Positions 15,895-24,171 of a stretch of DNA of 64,000 nt are shown here, piece by piece. The notes beneath the pieces are model-generated. The model saw only the letters and a list, made by a program, of their open reading frames with translations, ran no database searches and had not been told where the DNA came from. Source of the stretch: Desmospora activa DSM 45169 (GTDB lineage: Bacteria; Bacillota; Bacilli; Thermoactinomycetales; DSM-45169). Both the position numbers and the translations under genes were made by a program. Numbering within the stretch: position 1 is the stretch's first letter; every line of letters begins with the position of its first letter. Where the stretch lies: the NCBI RefSeq assembly GCF_003046315.1, contig NZ_PZZP01000001.1, positions 558,001-622,000 of the forward strand, in the 5' to 3' direction.

Positions 15895-16848
15895 TTGGGT
15901 TGGAAAAGTTATCACGTTTTTTACCATGATGAAGATAAGATGGATGAGCTTTTGTGTTTTTTAAAAGAACACTTTCTGGATAAAGTGATAAGGAAACGGT
16001 ATTTCTTTTTTATTCGCTATTGGAAGGGTGGACCACATTTGCGCTTACGTATAAAAGAACTGTCAGATGAAGAAGAAAAAACATTTTACCATGTAGTAAA
16101 TCATTTTTTTTATAAAAATCCAAGTGAGGTTACTTTGAATAAAATAGAATTTTACCACCGTTATCAAATGCTTTTGGATAAAGAAACGAAATACATGGAG
16201 TGGTTTGCCAACCACTCCATTCATCAGATCGATTATATTCCAGAGCTTCGGCGATATAACGGTCCAAAGGTAATGGCGCTAAGTGAAGAGCAGTTTACTT
16301 ATTCTTCAATGTACATTTTAGAGATATTGCAGCGAAGAAATATTAAAAGCTATAAGGATCGCTATAAATTTGGTCTGCAATCCATTATATATATGGTTCG
16401 CAGTATGAAATTGTCTCTTCAAAAGCAAATTGATTTTTTGCGTTCCTATTGTATCGGTACTATTACGGCATATCTGCCCAATCAAATTGATGCTGTCTTA
16501 TTTAAATTTAGTAACTTCTACAAGGAAAATGAGTCGGTATATCGCAGTTTTTTAAAAAATAGTTGGATGAATGACCATCCATCTTTTTATAAACAGTATC
16601 TTCTTTTTTCCAAAGAGATTAAGAATCACTATGATCAAGGGGATTTTATATACAACAATATAAAGATCCAATCAATCGAAGATTGGCACCCGAAAGAAAC
16701 CGCTGTTGGTCAAACCTATTGGTCTTGGATTCATATGCATTCTAACCGATTAGGTATATCTCCGATGACAGAGGCTGAGATCGCTTTTCAATTAAGTCAT
16801 GCTTTAGATTCAGTGAGGAGGGAAAACAATGAAATTGCAGTCAATTAA
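15895..16848 (+). CDS. SpaB_C / thiopeptide-type bacteriocin biosynthesis protein, glutamate-elimination subunit
   Basis: The 317-residue protein starts GWKSYHVFYHD and continues with the diagnostic RYFFFIRYWKGGPHLRLRIKE block (about residues 38-58) of the SpaB_C family. It also has EFYHRYQML and a C-terminal WIHMHSNRLGISPMTEAEIAFQLSHAL. In split thiopeptide dehydratases this subunit removes the glutamyl group added by the LanB partner. It begins with TTG 15895 behind GGAGGG, one base after the dehydratase stop, consistent with 1:1 translation. It overlaps the next gene by 20 bp. Of the two SpaB_C-like proteins here, this one keeps the canonical motif and so is the likelier elimination enzyme. 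Confidence 0.85.
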   Translation: MGWKSYHVFYHDEDKMDELLCFLKEHFLDKVIRKRYFFFIRYWKGGPHLRLRIKELSDEEEKTFYHVVNHFFYKNPSEVTLNKIEFYHRYQMLLDKETKYMEWFANHSIHQIDYIPELRRYNGPKVMALSEEQFTYSSMYILEILQRRNIKSYKDRYKFGLQSIIYMVRSMKLSLQKQIDFLRSYCIGTITAYLPNQIDAVLFKFSNFYKENESVYRSFLKNSWMNDHPSFYKQYLLFSKEIKNHYDQGDFIYNNIKIQSIEDWHPKETAVGQTYWSWIHMHSNRLGISPMTEAEIAFQLSHALDSVRRENNEIAVN

Positions 16849-17857
16849 AATCTATATGTATGATTATTCATCGCATGATAATTTCATTAGAGAAAAATTA
16901 ATTCCATTAAACCAATCGGTTCATGTACGAAGTTTTCTTCGAAGAGGATGGAAATATGGTCCCCATTTGGAATGGTGTATGAAGCAGGAAGATCAATCGT
17001 TAGAAAATCTTATACAAGAATTGTCGAAATGCCTAACTAAATACAAAGTGGATTCGGAATTTGATGAAACATCCTGGTTGCATCGATCCCAACATCTCAA
17101 ACTATTTGAATTGGATAAGGAGGAAATAATTGAAATTAGGGAGGATTTAACATTAGAAATATCCATCCCTCGATTTAGAACAGATATATGGGGAGAGAAA
17201 GGAACTCAATTATTAATCAAGTATTATCTGGGTACGGGAGAAGCCATGTGGAATATGTTGAATAATGATATTAACCGTTTTACAAAAGCGATTTCCATGA
17301 TGTATTCAGCTACTAAGGTATTGGGTGATCCTGATCGCCATCAATTAAGTTATCGTTCTCATGCAGAAGCATTTTTGTATCGTTTTGATAAGAACGATGT
17401 TATAAGAAACCAGATGGAGGAGCAATACCAACTAAACAAATATGAAATGACAAAAATAATGAAAGGAATCGAGGAGAATAGATGGGTATCACAATGGTGC
17501 TATATATTTGATGAGTTGTTAGTGAATGCCCATCAGTTATTCGAGCAGAAAGAGCTGAAAATGCCTGATGGGGATTTATTTATGAAGATTGTAGGGGAAC
17601 ACGGTTGGAAAACGGGCTCCGCTAATATTCCAGGGTATTTTCACCAGTTTTTATTATCACTTCCTCGTTATAATCAAGAAACACAAACCCTGTCTTTTCA
17701 AGTGAAACGGTTGATTCTGAACTTTCTTTACCAAAGTTTTGTGCAGTTGGGTATTACACCCGTAGAAAAATTTTTTATGTGTTATTCTTATGCTAGATGG
17801 TATGAGGACGAATTGGGTGTTGATTGGAAGAGCCAACTTACATCTCTATACGGATGA
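16829..17857 (+). CDS. Divergent SpaB_C-like protein, candidate pyridine-forming [4+2] cycloaddition enzyme
   Basis: The 342-residue protein shares the remote pattern SFLRRGWKYGPHLEWCM (residues 31-47) with SpaB_C proteins but is otherwise diverged. It carries YRSHAEAFL near residue 187 and RLILNFLYQSFVQLGITPVEKFFMCYSYARWYEDELG at the C-terminus (described here in one motif region, 292-330). In thiopeptide clusters a second, divergent SpaB_C homologue (TclM/TbtD type) joins two dehydroalanines to make the central pyridine and releases the leader. By position and similarity this gene fits that role, but the assignment is inference. ATG 16829 follows GAGGAGGG and overlaps the preceding gene. 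Confidence 0.7.
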   Translation: MKLQSIKIYMYDYSSHDNFIREKLIPLNQSVHVRSFLRRGWKYGPHLEWCMKQEDQSLENLIQELSKCLTKYKVDSEFDETSWLHRSQHLKLFELDKEEIIEIREDLTLEISIPRFRTDIWGEKGTQLLIKYYLGTGEAMWNMLNNDINRFTKAISMMYSATKVLGDPDRHQLSYRSHAEAFLYRFDKNDVIRNQMEEQYQLNKYEMTKIMKGIEENRWVSQWCYIFDELLVNAHQLFEQKELKMPDGDLFMKIVGEHGWKTGSANIPGYFHQFLLSLPRYNQETQTLSFQVKRLILNFLYQSFVQLGITPVEKFFMCYSYARWYEDELGVDWKSQLTSLYG

Positions 17858-17884
17858 ATTTACAAGAAAGGCCGGAGGAATATA

Positions 17885-18586
17885 TTGGGGAATAATTTAC
17901 TGGATGTCGAATTCCTTTGTGTTGGGTTAGATGGTAAGCCAATCATTAGAGATGTATCGTTTTTATTAAAACCGGGGGAAATTTGTGCCTTAATTGGTCA
18001 TAACGGAGCTGGTAAGTCGATTACCATGAAGTCGATCATGGGATTGTACAAAAAAACAACGGGAAGGATCTGCTTGAATGGTTTTGACCAAGACAAAGAA
18101 ATCATGAAATTTAAACAACAATTGACATATATACCGGAAGAACCGATGGTATTCCCGGAATTAACGATACGGCAACATTTTTTACTGTATTCAACCAGCT
18201 ATGGAGTAGCTGAAAACGATTATCAAAATAAAGTGGATTATTATGCCCGCATCTTTGATTTGAAGGATAAGCTGGATGAATTTCCGCACAATCTATCAAA
18301 AGGCATGCGTCAGAAGGTAAACGTGATTAGCAATTTATTAGTCGATACGCCTTTACTCCTGGTCGATGAACCTTTTATCGGATTGGATATCCATGCAACA
18401 CAAGCCCTTCAAGATGAATTGTTTCAGCGAAAAAAAAGGGGATTGAGTATCCTGTTAACGTCACACCTGCTGGATCGTATTAGAGAGTTATGTGATCGAT
18501 ACGTACTTTTAGTAAATGGAGCAGTGAAGGAAACAGGGGCAATTGGCCAATTAAAAAGTATAGAAAGAAGAATGACTCATGAGTAG
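17885..18586 (+). CDS. ABC transporter ATP-binding protein of the RiPP cluster
   Basis: The 233-residue ATPase has Walker A GHNGAGKS (38-45), signature LSKGMRQ (137-143), Walker B LLLVDEP (157-163) and a switch His in LTSHLLDR. The start TTG 17885 follows GGAGGAATA. It overlaps the permease gene by 8 bp, so the pair should form one exporter. Its order after the biosynthetic genes suggests export of the finished peptide, self-protection, or both. It is the only visible self-resistance candidate in the cluster. Confidence 0.9.
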   Translation: MGNNLLDVEFLCVGLDGKPIIRDVSFLLKPGEICALIGHNGAGKSITMKSIMGLYKKTTGRICLNGFDQDKEIMKFKQQLTYIPEEPMVFPELTIRQHFLLYSTSYGVAENDYQNKVDYYARIFDLKDKLDEFPHNLSKGMRQKVNVISNLLVDTPLLLVDEPFIGLDIHATQALQDELFQRKKRGLSILLTSHLLDRIRELCDRYVLLVNGAVKETGAIGQLKSIERRMTHE

Positions 18587-19916
18587 AAAAACAGCTTGGG
18601 TGGTTCGATACATCTTCATGAGTCGCTTGAGTCGGATTCTTCACATATATAAGCGGGTATGTTTAATCCTTTTTGACTGGGTCAGCTTGTTGTATCTGAT
18701 TCCCCTAATAATCTTTAGCTTAATCATATTACGGGAAAAAATCGATACGTATTCCGGTTTTTCTTTGTATACACCGTCTATTTTGCTTATGGTTGTCCTT
18801 ATATGGTGGGGAATCGTTTTATTTCAGGCGTTGATTAGCCCGCGAATCAAAGTGACCTCTGCTGAATTTTTACTGCGTTTTCTTCCTGTCAGTATGGAAA
18901 AAGTGTTACGTATGCTTTTTGGATATCAGCACATCATTCGTTTTTGCCTGTGGAGCTTGATGATATCCTTGGTATATTTCCTAGGTATGGTGTCTTGGTT
19001 AGAGGGTTTTTGGCTTTTAGGGATTATTGTGTTGGTGGATGGAGGCACAGGGGTTTATCAATGGTTGGTTTTCCAACGGTCCTTTTTTGTCCGATTGATG
19101 TATTTATTATGTATTGGACTGTTGCTAGTGGTTGCCTTTGGAATATCCTTGACTCATATTGTTTCGCCAAAGTGGATGGTGTTTTTTATATGTATCGGTT
19201 CTTTTATCGTCATATGGGCGGGTTTATATTCTCGTTCTATGATCAATGATATTGAATGGGGAAAAGTGATTTCCTATGGCGATGAGAAGGTATGGAATCC
19301 TTTTATTGTCAAACTGATTACGGGAGTGGGATTTCAACAGCCGTCTTTTCTAGTTTCTCATAAAAAGAAACAGTCTGTTCTGCCTCTTCCATACTGTCTG
19401 AATATCGTTATAAAACATTACTGGAAAATACGATTTTTGGAAAAACCATCCTCCTTGGTTTATATTATTACAAATACTCTGGCTATACAGGTATTTTTAT
19501 GCCTTCATCTGCCTGTATGGTTCGGTATACTTTTGTCGTCATTGGTGTTGATATTTTTGTTGGTATTAATGTTTCAAGATGGGATAAAACAAAACGAATT
19601 ACTTGTTCTTCCTGTAAAAGCGGATGAGCATGTACAGGGTTTTTGTAAGGCCGTTTACTGGATTCCTTTGCTATTTTCTAGTTTTTCGGTTGTTCTTTTC
19701 TTTTTTCAGGGTTATAACTCATTTTTTTCTATTTGCTATGCAGGAGCATCTTGGGGAGGGCAAATTCTTTTATTAAAAAAAATATTAAAGGTTCACCTAA
19801 TAAGTATTTATACGAAAATCCCGTTCAAGAAGATAAAAATCTTGAGGTGGATTTTGGTTTATGGTGTCTACCTGGGTGTCATCTTTAAGGTGTTTTCTCT
19901 ATTCAGACTTATATAG
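18579..19916 (+). CDS. ABC-2 / EcsB-like transporter permease
   Basis: The 445-residue integral membrane protein has about ten hydrophobic segments, including LFDWVSLLYLIPLIIFSLIIL, a pair around residues 125-200 and a block near the C-terminus. It lacks its own nucleotide-binding domain and follows the ATPase with an 8-bp overlap (ATGAGTAG). Its size and topology resemble EcsB-type permeases rather than the LanFEG trio. It is the last gene of the RiPP operon and is followed by a terminator at 19979-20018. Confidence 0.8.
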   Translation: MSRKTAWVVRYIFMSRLSRILHIYKRVCLILFDWVSLLYLIPLIIFSLIILREKIDTYSGFSLYTPSILLMVVLIWWGIVLFQALISPRIKVTSAEFLLRFLPVSMEKVLRMLFGYQHIIRFCLWSLMISLVYFLGMVSWLEGFWLLGIIVLVDGGTGVYQWLVFQRSFFVRLMYLLCIGLLLVVAFGISLTHIVSPKWMVFFICIGSFIVIWAGLYSRSMINDIEWGKVISYGDEKVWNPFIVKLITGVGFQQPSFLVSHKKKQSVLPLPYCLNIVIKHYWKIRFLEKPSSLVYIITNTLAIQVFLCLHLPVWFGILLSSLVLIFLLVLMFQDGIKQNELLVLPVKADEHVQGFCKAVYWIPLLFSSFSVVLFFFQGYNSFFSICYAGASWGGQILLLKKILKVHLISIYTKIPFKKIKILRWILVYGVYLGVIFKVFSLFRLI

Positions 19917-19978
19917 CCCTAAAAGAGAAAAAGAGATGGGGGTAGGTAAATAAAGGACAATGAGAACTGGATCAATGC

Positions 19979-20018
19979 AAAACCCAGAATCCCCACAAAT
20001 ACGGGATTTGGGGTTTTT
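19979..20018 (+). terminator. Terminator of the RiPP operon
   Basis: A 14-position stem (AAACCC..GAATCCC paired with GGGATTTGGGGTTT, one mismatch and one G-T) is followed by TTTTT. Confidence 0.8.
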
Positions 20019-20174
20019 GCATATCCAAACGGAGAATCATACAACATCCAATCCCGCAAAAGCCACGACGTCTCAGATCCAAAGCATCCAGCGCGGTCCG
20101 GACACGCTCTTTGAGTTCCGCCTGAAGTATTTTCGGGGTGCAAAGACAGGGCTTGTTCGCTCCCACCAGGATGG
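20019..20174. other. Unassigned stretch between RiPP terminator and repeat hairpin
   Basis: A minus-strand open frame of about 70 codons crosses this stretch and the terminator. It has no ribosome site and no motif I recognise. It may be a scrap of a mobile element; nothing else is visible. Confidence 0.3.
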
Positions 20175-20214
20175 AATCCCCCACTTCTCCGAATGGAGGG
20201 GTGGGGGATTGGTT
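20175..20214. repeat. Second copy of the yhbH-end hairpin (identical 40 bp)
   Basis: Bases 20175-20214 are identical to 10529-10568, including the GAAT loop. Flanking sequence differs completely, with no yhbH homology upstream. The two copies enclose the intron fragment, the IS remnant and the whole RiPP operon. Confidence 0.9.
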
Positions 20215-20308
20215 TGAAAGGAAGCAAATTAGAAGGGAATGGGGAAGGATTGCAGTAAAATAAGAATAAGAAACCTAACAAACATTGATAATGATTGGGT
20301 GGAAAAAG

Positions 20309-21031
20309 ATGGAGCGTTATTTTCGGATATTAGATGGTGGTCGCTCGGTTATTTTGGAAGAAAAGTCGCAATCCCAGGTGATATCTTGTCAAGACGTTGG
20401 CGATATGATTCATCAAGCCAAAAGTGTGTATGGTAGTGGGGCTGAGCGCATTTTATTTGTCCTGGATGAAAAGGGGCCTCATTTTAGTGACTACGTGACC
20501 CAATTCGAGCATGAAGGGTTTTCGCGAAACAAGAGGCGTGTCATGGTACACAAAGACCTTTCTGATCTGAGCGATGTCACCACTCCATTTATGATGAAAC
20601 GCATGCCGGAGTCTTCCTTTCGGGAAATATGTGCACGAACGATGAGTCAGTCCCCGTATGCCTCAGTGTCGGTATCCGAGTGGTTGGAGCAGATGAAAGG
20701 GGAACTGGGAAGCAACTATACAAACAGTTTGCTAGGTGTGTTTGAAAACGGAACGGCGATCGGAATCACCATGCCGCATATTGAACCGCATACATTTGAT
20801 GAGGGGAGACTTTTCTTTTTTGGTTTGGTCCCCGAAGAGAGAGGAAAAGGAAAAAGTGCTGTCATCCATCTACAATCACTGTCACTACTAAAAAGAAACT
20901 TTGGTGCAAGCACTTATATCGGGGCCACCGATAGAAACAATCGACCGATGTTACATGTCTTTGAGAAGAATGATTGTCGGTTGTTGAAGCGAGTTAGTGT
21001 CTATACTTGGGAAAATGATTCCCTGATATGA
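20309..21031 (+). CDS. GNAT-family N-acetyltransferase
   Basis: The 240-residue product has a C-terminal GNAT domain: LLGVFENGTAIGITMP, a FFGLVPEERGKGKSAVIHLQSL acetyl-CoA loop (pattern Q/RxxGxG/A as ERGKGKS) and ATDRNNRPMLHVFEKNDCR with the late Asn-Met-Phe helix. The N-terminal 100 residues look like a degenerate second GNAT fold. The substrate is unknown. ATG 20309 was preferred because GGGTGG lies six bases upstream. It stands alone between the repeat hairpin and the Rrf2 gene. A resistance or peptide-modifying role linked to the RiPP cluster is possible but unsupported. Confidence 0.75.
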   Translation: MERYFRILDGGRSVILEEKSQSQVISCQDVGDMIHQAKSVYGSGAERILFVLDEKGPHFSDYVTQFEHEGFSRNKRRVMVHKDLSDLSDVTTPFMMKRMPESSFREICARTMSQSPYASVSVSEWLEQMKGELGSNYTNSLLGVFENGTAIGITMPHIEPHTFDEGRLFFFGLVPEERGKGKSAVIHLQSLSLLKRNFGASTYIGATDRNNRPMLHVFEKNDCRLLKRVSVYTWENDSLI

Positions 21032-21222
21032 GATAGATAATCTTAATGTATAGCTTGATCCGGCAAGTGTCCAATGCGTTAAACTCTCACCTACCCGTTG
21101 CTGATTTCAATTGTTTTTTAAAGTCGGAATATACTTTCTGGAAATATGAAGCATTTGGGAAGTTAACTACATCACGAAGCTTGGGGGGGCTCTGTCCTTT
21201 TATCTGTAAGAGCAAAAATAAA

Positions 21223-21252
21223 TTGACGCTACCTAAATATAAAAGTTATTCT
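21223..21252 (+). promoter_or_regulatory. Probable SigA promoter of the Rrf2 regulator gene
   Basis: TTGACG (21223-21228), 18-nt spacer, TATTCT (21247-21252), about 40 bp before the start codon. The 190 bp before it, after the GNAT gene, hold no credible gene. Confidence 0.5.
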
Positions 21253-21290
21253 GGATAGAGAAGGTCTTTAATTGAGGTGAACACTGCGCG

Positions 21291-21692
21291 ATGAAGTATT
21301 CAAAAGCGACGAACTATGCTCTTCACACCATGCTCTTTCTTGCAGCAGCCACCCCAAATAAGTTTTTCGGTGTTCAGCAGTTGGCAGAGCGGCAAGCGGT
21401 TTCGCCTACGTATTTATCCAAGATATTAACCAAACTAGCTAAGGCGGGAATGATTGAATCCGCTTCAGGTGCCCATGGCGGATATCGGCTAAAGCGGGAT
21501 TGGGAAGAAATTTCGTTCCTTGATATTATTCATGCCATTGAAGGTACAGCCTCTTTGTTCGATTGTGACTTGAACCATGGCCCCGACTGTTTGATTCAGA
21601 AGGTGATGGTATCGGCAGAAGAAGAAATGGAGGATTATTTGAGAAAACAAAAACTGTCGGAACTAGCCAAGAAAATAACGGTTGTTTTGTGA
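21291..21692 (+). CDS. Rrf2-family transcriptional regulator
   Basis: The 133-residue winged-helix protein starts MKYSKATNYALHTMLFLA and continues with VQQLAERQAVSPTYLSKILTKLAKAGMI and SGAHGGYRLKRD, the Rrf2 DNA-binding signature. The C-terminal CDLNHGPDC pair of cysteines could hold a cofactor or act as a thiol switch; the three-Cys iron-sulfur pattern of IscR is not complete. Relatives (YwnA, CymR, NsrR) respond to redox, cysteine or NO. The following methyltransferase and thioredoxin-reductase-like genes are plausible targets, as this trio is common in Firmicutes. TTTAATTGAGGTG precedes the ATG. Confidence 0.9.
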   Translation: MKYSKATNYALHTMLFLAAATPNKFFGVQQLAERQAVSPTYLSKILTKLAKAGMIESASGAHGGYRLKRDWEEISFLDIIHAIEGTASLFDCDLNHGPDCLIQKVMVSAEEEMEDYLRKQKLSELAKKITVVL

Positions 21693-21874
21693 AGTGTGGC
21701 TATTTTTTTGAAGGTATTAGGGATATGCAGTATCTTTAAAGTCTATTAAAAATAATCTCCGTTTGATTTTTACCACAGCGAATGGAAGTAAAGTAGTCAT
21801 CGGCATCAATATGGAACCGACCTAAAAGCAGATATTATTTATTTGCAAACCATGAATAAAAGGGGAGACGCATC

Positions 21875-22765
21875 ATGACCAACGAATTTTTTAATGACAC
21901 CGTTTGGGAAAAAGCTTGGAAGGAAGATCCGCATACAGCAGTGAACAAGATGAAAAAAGCCGGAATTGACCCCGTGCACGTTTTTGACCATCGGGCAAAG
22001 TCATTCAATGAGCAGGCGTTTAACGAAGAAGGCAGGCAAAGAACAAAATGGATTATGAATTGGTTGGAAGGACAGGGTGTTACATATGAAGATACTTCTA
22101 TTTTAGACATTGGAGCGGCCTCGGGCGGATTTACGGTGCCGTTTGCAAAGCGTGGGGCCAATGTTACCGCCGTGGAGCCTAATCCTCCTATGGCCGAGCT
22201 GTTAAAAGAAAATAGTATAGGCATAACAAACGGGAAGGTTGAGGTTGTGGTTGAGCCGTTCGAAGAGATTGATCTTCAAGCAAAGGGATGGAGGAAAGCT
22301 TTTGATTTCGTATTTGTCTCCATGTGCCCGGTTATTGTCGATTGGGAAAGTGTGGAGAGGGTGCTGAGCTGCGCACGACAGTTTTGCTATATCAGTCTAT
22401 CTGCCGGCTCCAGGGAGCACAGTCTGGTGGATGAGATTTGGCCTCTGGTTACAGATCAGCCTCTAAAAACCGAATATCTGGAGATGGCATATTTGCTCCA
22501 TTTATTGTATCTGAAAGGCTATTCCTATGAGTCGCTAGTAACTAGGGAAATGAAAACCAAACAGGTATCCAGAGAAACGGCTCTGATGGAAGTGATGGAT
22601 TGGCTGAAAAATTTTGATCTGCCTGCTGATCAGCGGAACCGGAAAGTCGTGGCGGAGTATTTGGAACGGACTTATCCGTCGGACAAGGTGGATATCCGGC
22701 AGGGCGGTCGTTTTGGCAAGGTGCTGATTCGATTGCAGGATCAGCACATGTACACCCGTCCATGA
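21875..22765 (+). CDS. Class I SAM-dependent methyltransferase
   Basis: The 296-residue protein has motif I ILDIGAASGGFTVPFAKRGANVTAVEPNP (residues 77-105, Rossmann loop and acidic residue), a motif II-like VVVEPFEEIDL and a motif III-like DFVFVSMCPVIVDW. The substrate is unknown; the fold resembles small-molecule methyltransferases. ATG 21875 follows AAAAGGGGAGACGC. Its position after the Rrf2 gene and before the flavoprotein suggests a small redox or detoxification locus. Confidence 0.85.
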   Translation: MTNEFFNDTVWEKAWKEDPHTAVNKMKKAGIDPVHVFDHRAKSFNEQAFNEEGRQRTKWIMNWLEGQGVTYEDTSILDIGAASGGFTVPFAKRGANVTAVEPNPPMAELLKENSIGITNGKVEVVVEPFEEIDLQAKGWRKAFDFVFVSMCPVIVDWESVERVLSCARQFCYISLSAGSREHSLVDEIWPLVTDQPLKTEYLEMAYLLHLLYLKGYSYESLVTREMKTKQVSRETALMEVMDWLKNFDLPADQRNRKVVAEYLERTYPSDKVDIRQGGRFGKVLIRLQDQHMYTRP

Positions 22766-23062
22766 TGTCACGATCTAAACTCGGTCAAAAGATTCATCAA
22801 TTTTGCCGTAATGGATGTAAAAGAGGGGTCCTAACCCAGCTTTTAAAAAGAGAAAACAAAACGAACCGTGCTAAACGGCGTCTCACGGATGTATAAACTT
22901 GCGATTCACGATTCACATTATGTCCAGGTTGCGCACACACGCTTCTTGCTGGTAACCAGTAGGTGTTGCTTCAAAGGACTAAAACCATGCTGTAATCAAT
23001 AAGTGATGCATTTTCATACATGTTGATTATGGATATTGGAGATCTGTGGAGGTGCTTAAGAC

Positions 23063-23980
23063 ATGGAACATCAACTTCTCGATGTGGCTATTATTGGCGG
23101 AGGCCCGGCAGGGTTGAACGCTGCCCTTGTGTTGGGGCGGGCGAGGAAAAATGTGACGGTGATCGATGAAGGCCGGCCACGCAACGCTGTGACTCGCGAG
23201 ACTCATGGGTTTCTTACCCGCGATGGAACAAGTCCTAGTGAATTTCGGCGAATTGCAAAGGAAGAGAGCAGCGCCTATCCCTCGGTCTCTTTCGTGGAGG
23301 ACACGGCCGTCTCGATAGCGGGAACAGACGGACATTTTCAAATTACGACTGCACAAGGAAAAGCCTTTGCCAGTAAAAAGCTGCTGTTTGCCGTCGGAAT
23401 GAAGGATCGGACGTTGGACATCCCAGGATTGGCAGAGGTTTATGGGAAAAGCGCCTTTATATGCCCGTATTGTGATGGCTGGGAATTAAGGGATAAGCCT
23501 CTTGTCATCATTAGTAAGGGGGCTGACGTTATGCATTTCGCTCCACTTATATCCGGATGGACAAGCCGTTTTACCATTTGTACGAACGGCCCCGATGAAC
23601 TGACGGACGAGCAACGCGAGGAGCTCCGCCGGCATCGTGTCCCTGTATTCGAAGCGCCGATCCGGTCTATCGACTCAGATGACGGGATCGTACGACAAGT
23701 CGTTCTTGAGGACGGGACGACCATACCGTGTACGGGGATCTTTTTTAAACCAGAGCTGGTTACGGGATCGGACTTACCGCGTGCCGTCGGATGTCACGTT
23801 TCAGAAGCGGGAACGGTTGCCGTCGATGACTTTGGAAAAACGAACGTTCCGGGCGTCTATAGCGCTGGGGATGTGGCATCACGACTGCATCAGGCCATTA
23901 CTGCAGCCTCTATGGGCGCATTTGCCGCTGCGGCCATAAACAATGAACTGAATATGGATGCCTGGAAGCGAAACGAATGA
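23063..23980 (+). CDS. Thioredoxin-reductase-like NAD(P)/FAD oxidoreductase
   Basis: The 305-residue flavoprotein has an N-terminal FAD site (IIGGGPAGLNAALVLGRARKNVTVIDEG), a redox-active CPYC pair in the middle (ICPYCDGWEL, near residue 135) and a C-terminal GVYSAGDVASRLHQAITAASMGAFAA FAD loop. The layout matches the TrxB superfamily; the weak NADPH motif region (KPLVIISKGADVMHF) lacks the usual GGGxxA, as in several Bacillus paralogues. The natural acceptor is unknown. TGTGGAGGTGC gives a strong ribosome site. The roughly 300 bp before it show no gene. Confidence 0.88.
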   Translation: MEHQLLDVAIIGGGPAGLNAALVLGRARKNVTVIDEGRPRNAVTRETHGFLTRDGTSPSEFRRIAKEESSAYPSVSFVEDTAVSIAGTDGHFQITTAQGKAFASKKLLFAVGMKDRTLDIPGLAEVYGKSAFICPYCDGWELRDKPLVIISKGADVMHFAPLISGWTSRFTICTNGPDELTDEQREELRRHRVPVFEAPIRSIDSDDGIVRQVVLEDGTTIPCTGIFFKPELVTGSDLPRAVGCHVSEAGTVAVDDFGKTNVPGVYSAGDVASRLHQAITAASMGAFAAAAINNELNMDAWKRNE

Positions 23981-24171
23981 CGATATTTTGGCGATGATGC
24001 GAAAGGTGATAACTATTGATAAGTTTATTCGGATTCATCTTCATTGCAATTCCTGTTTATGGAAAAAGCGCCCTTCTAACTTCCTATTGGGAAGCGAAGG
24101 GCATACCTTCGATTGCCTTGATTCCTTCCGCGGTATTACTCGAAAATAGCAACTCCTTTTCTTCTAGGACC

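Noticed and set aside
11413-17857. Classification of the cluster as a class I lanthipeptide
   Set aside because: The LanB lacks its C-terminal domain, there is no LanC cyclase, the core has one Cys, and a YcaO is present.
19972-20184. Minus-strand 70-codon open frame between the RiPP terminator and the repeat hairpin
   Set aside because: It runs through the terminator stem, has no ribosome site and shows no recognised motif. It was kept only as an unassigned stretch.
21046-21258. Open frame of 70 codons before the Rrf2 gene
   Set aside because: No ribosome site, unusual composition, and it overlaps the predicted Rrf2 promoter.
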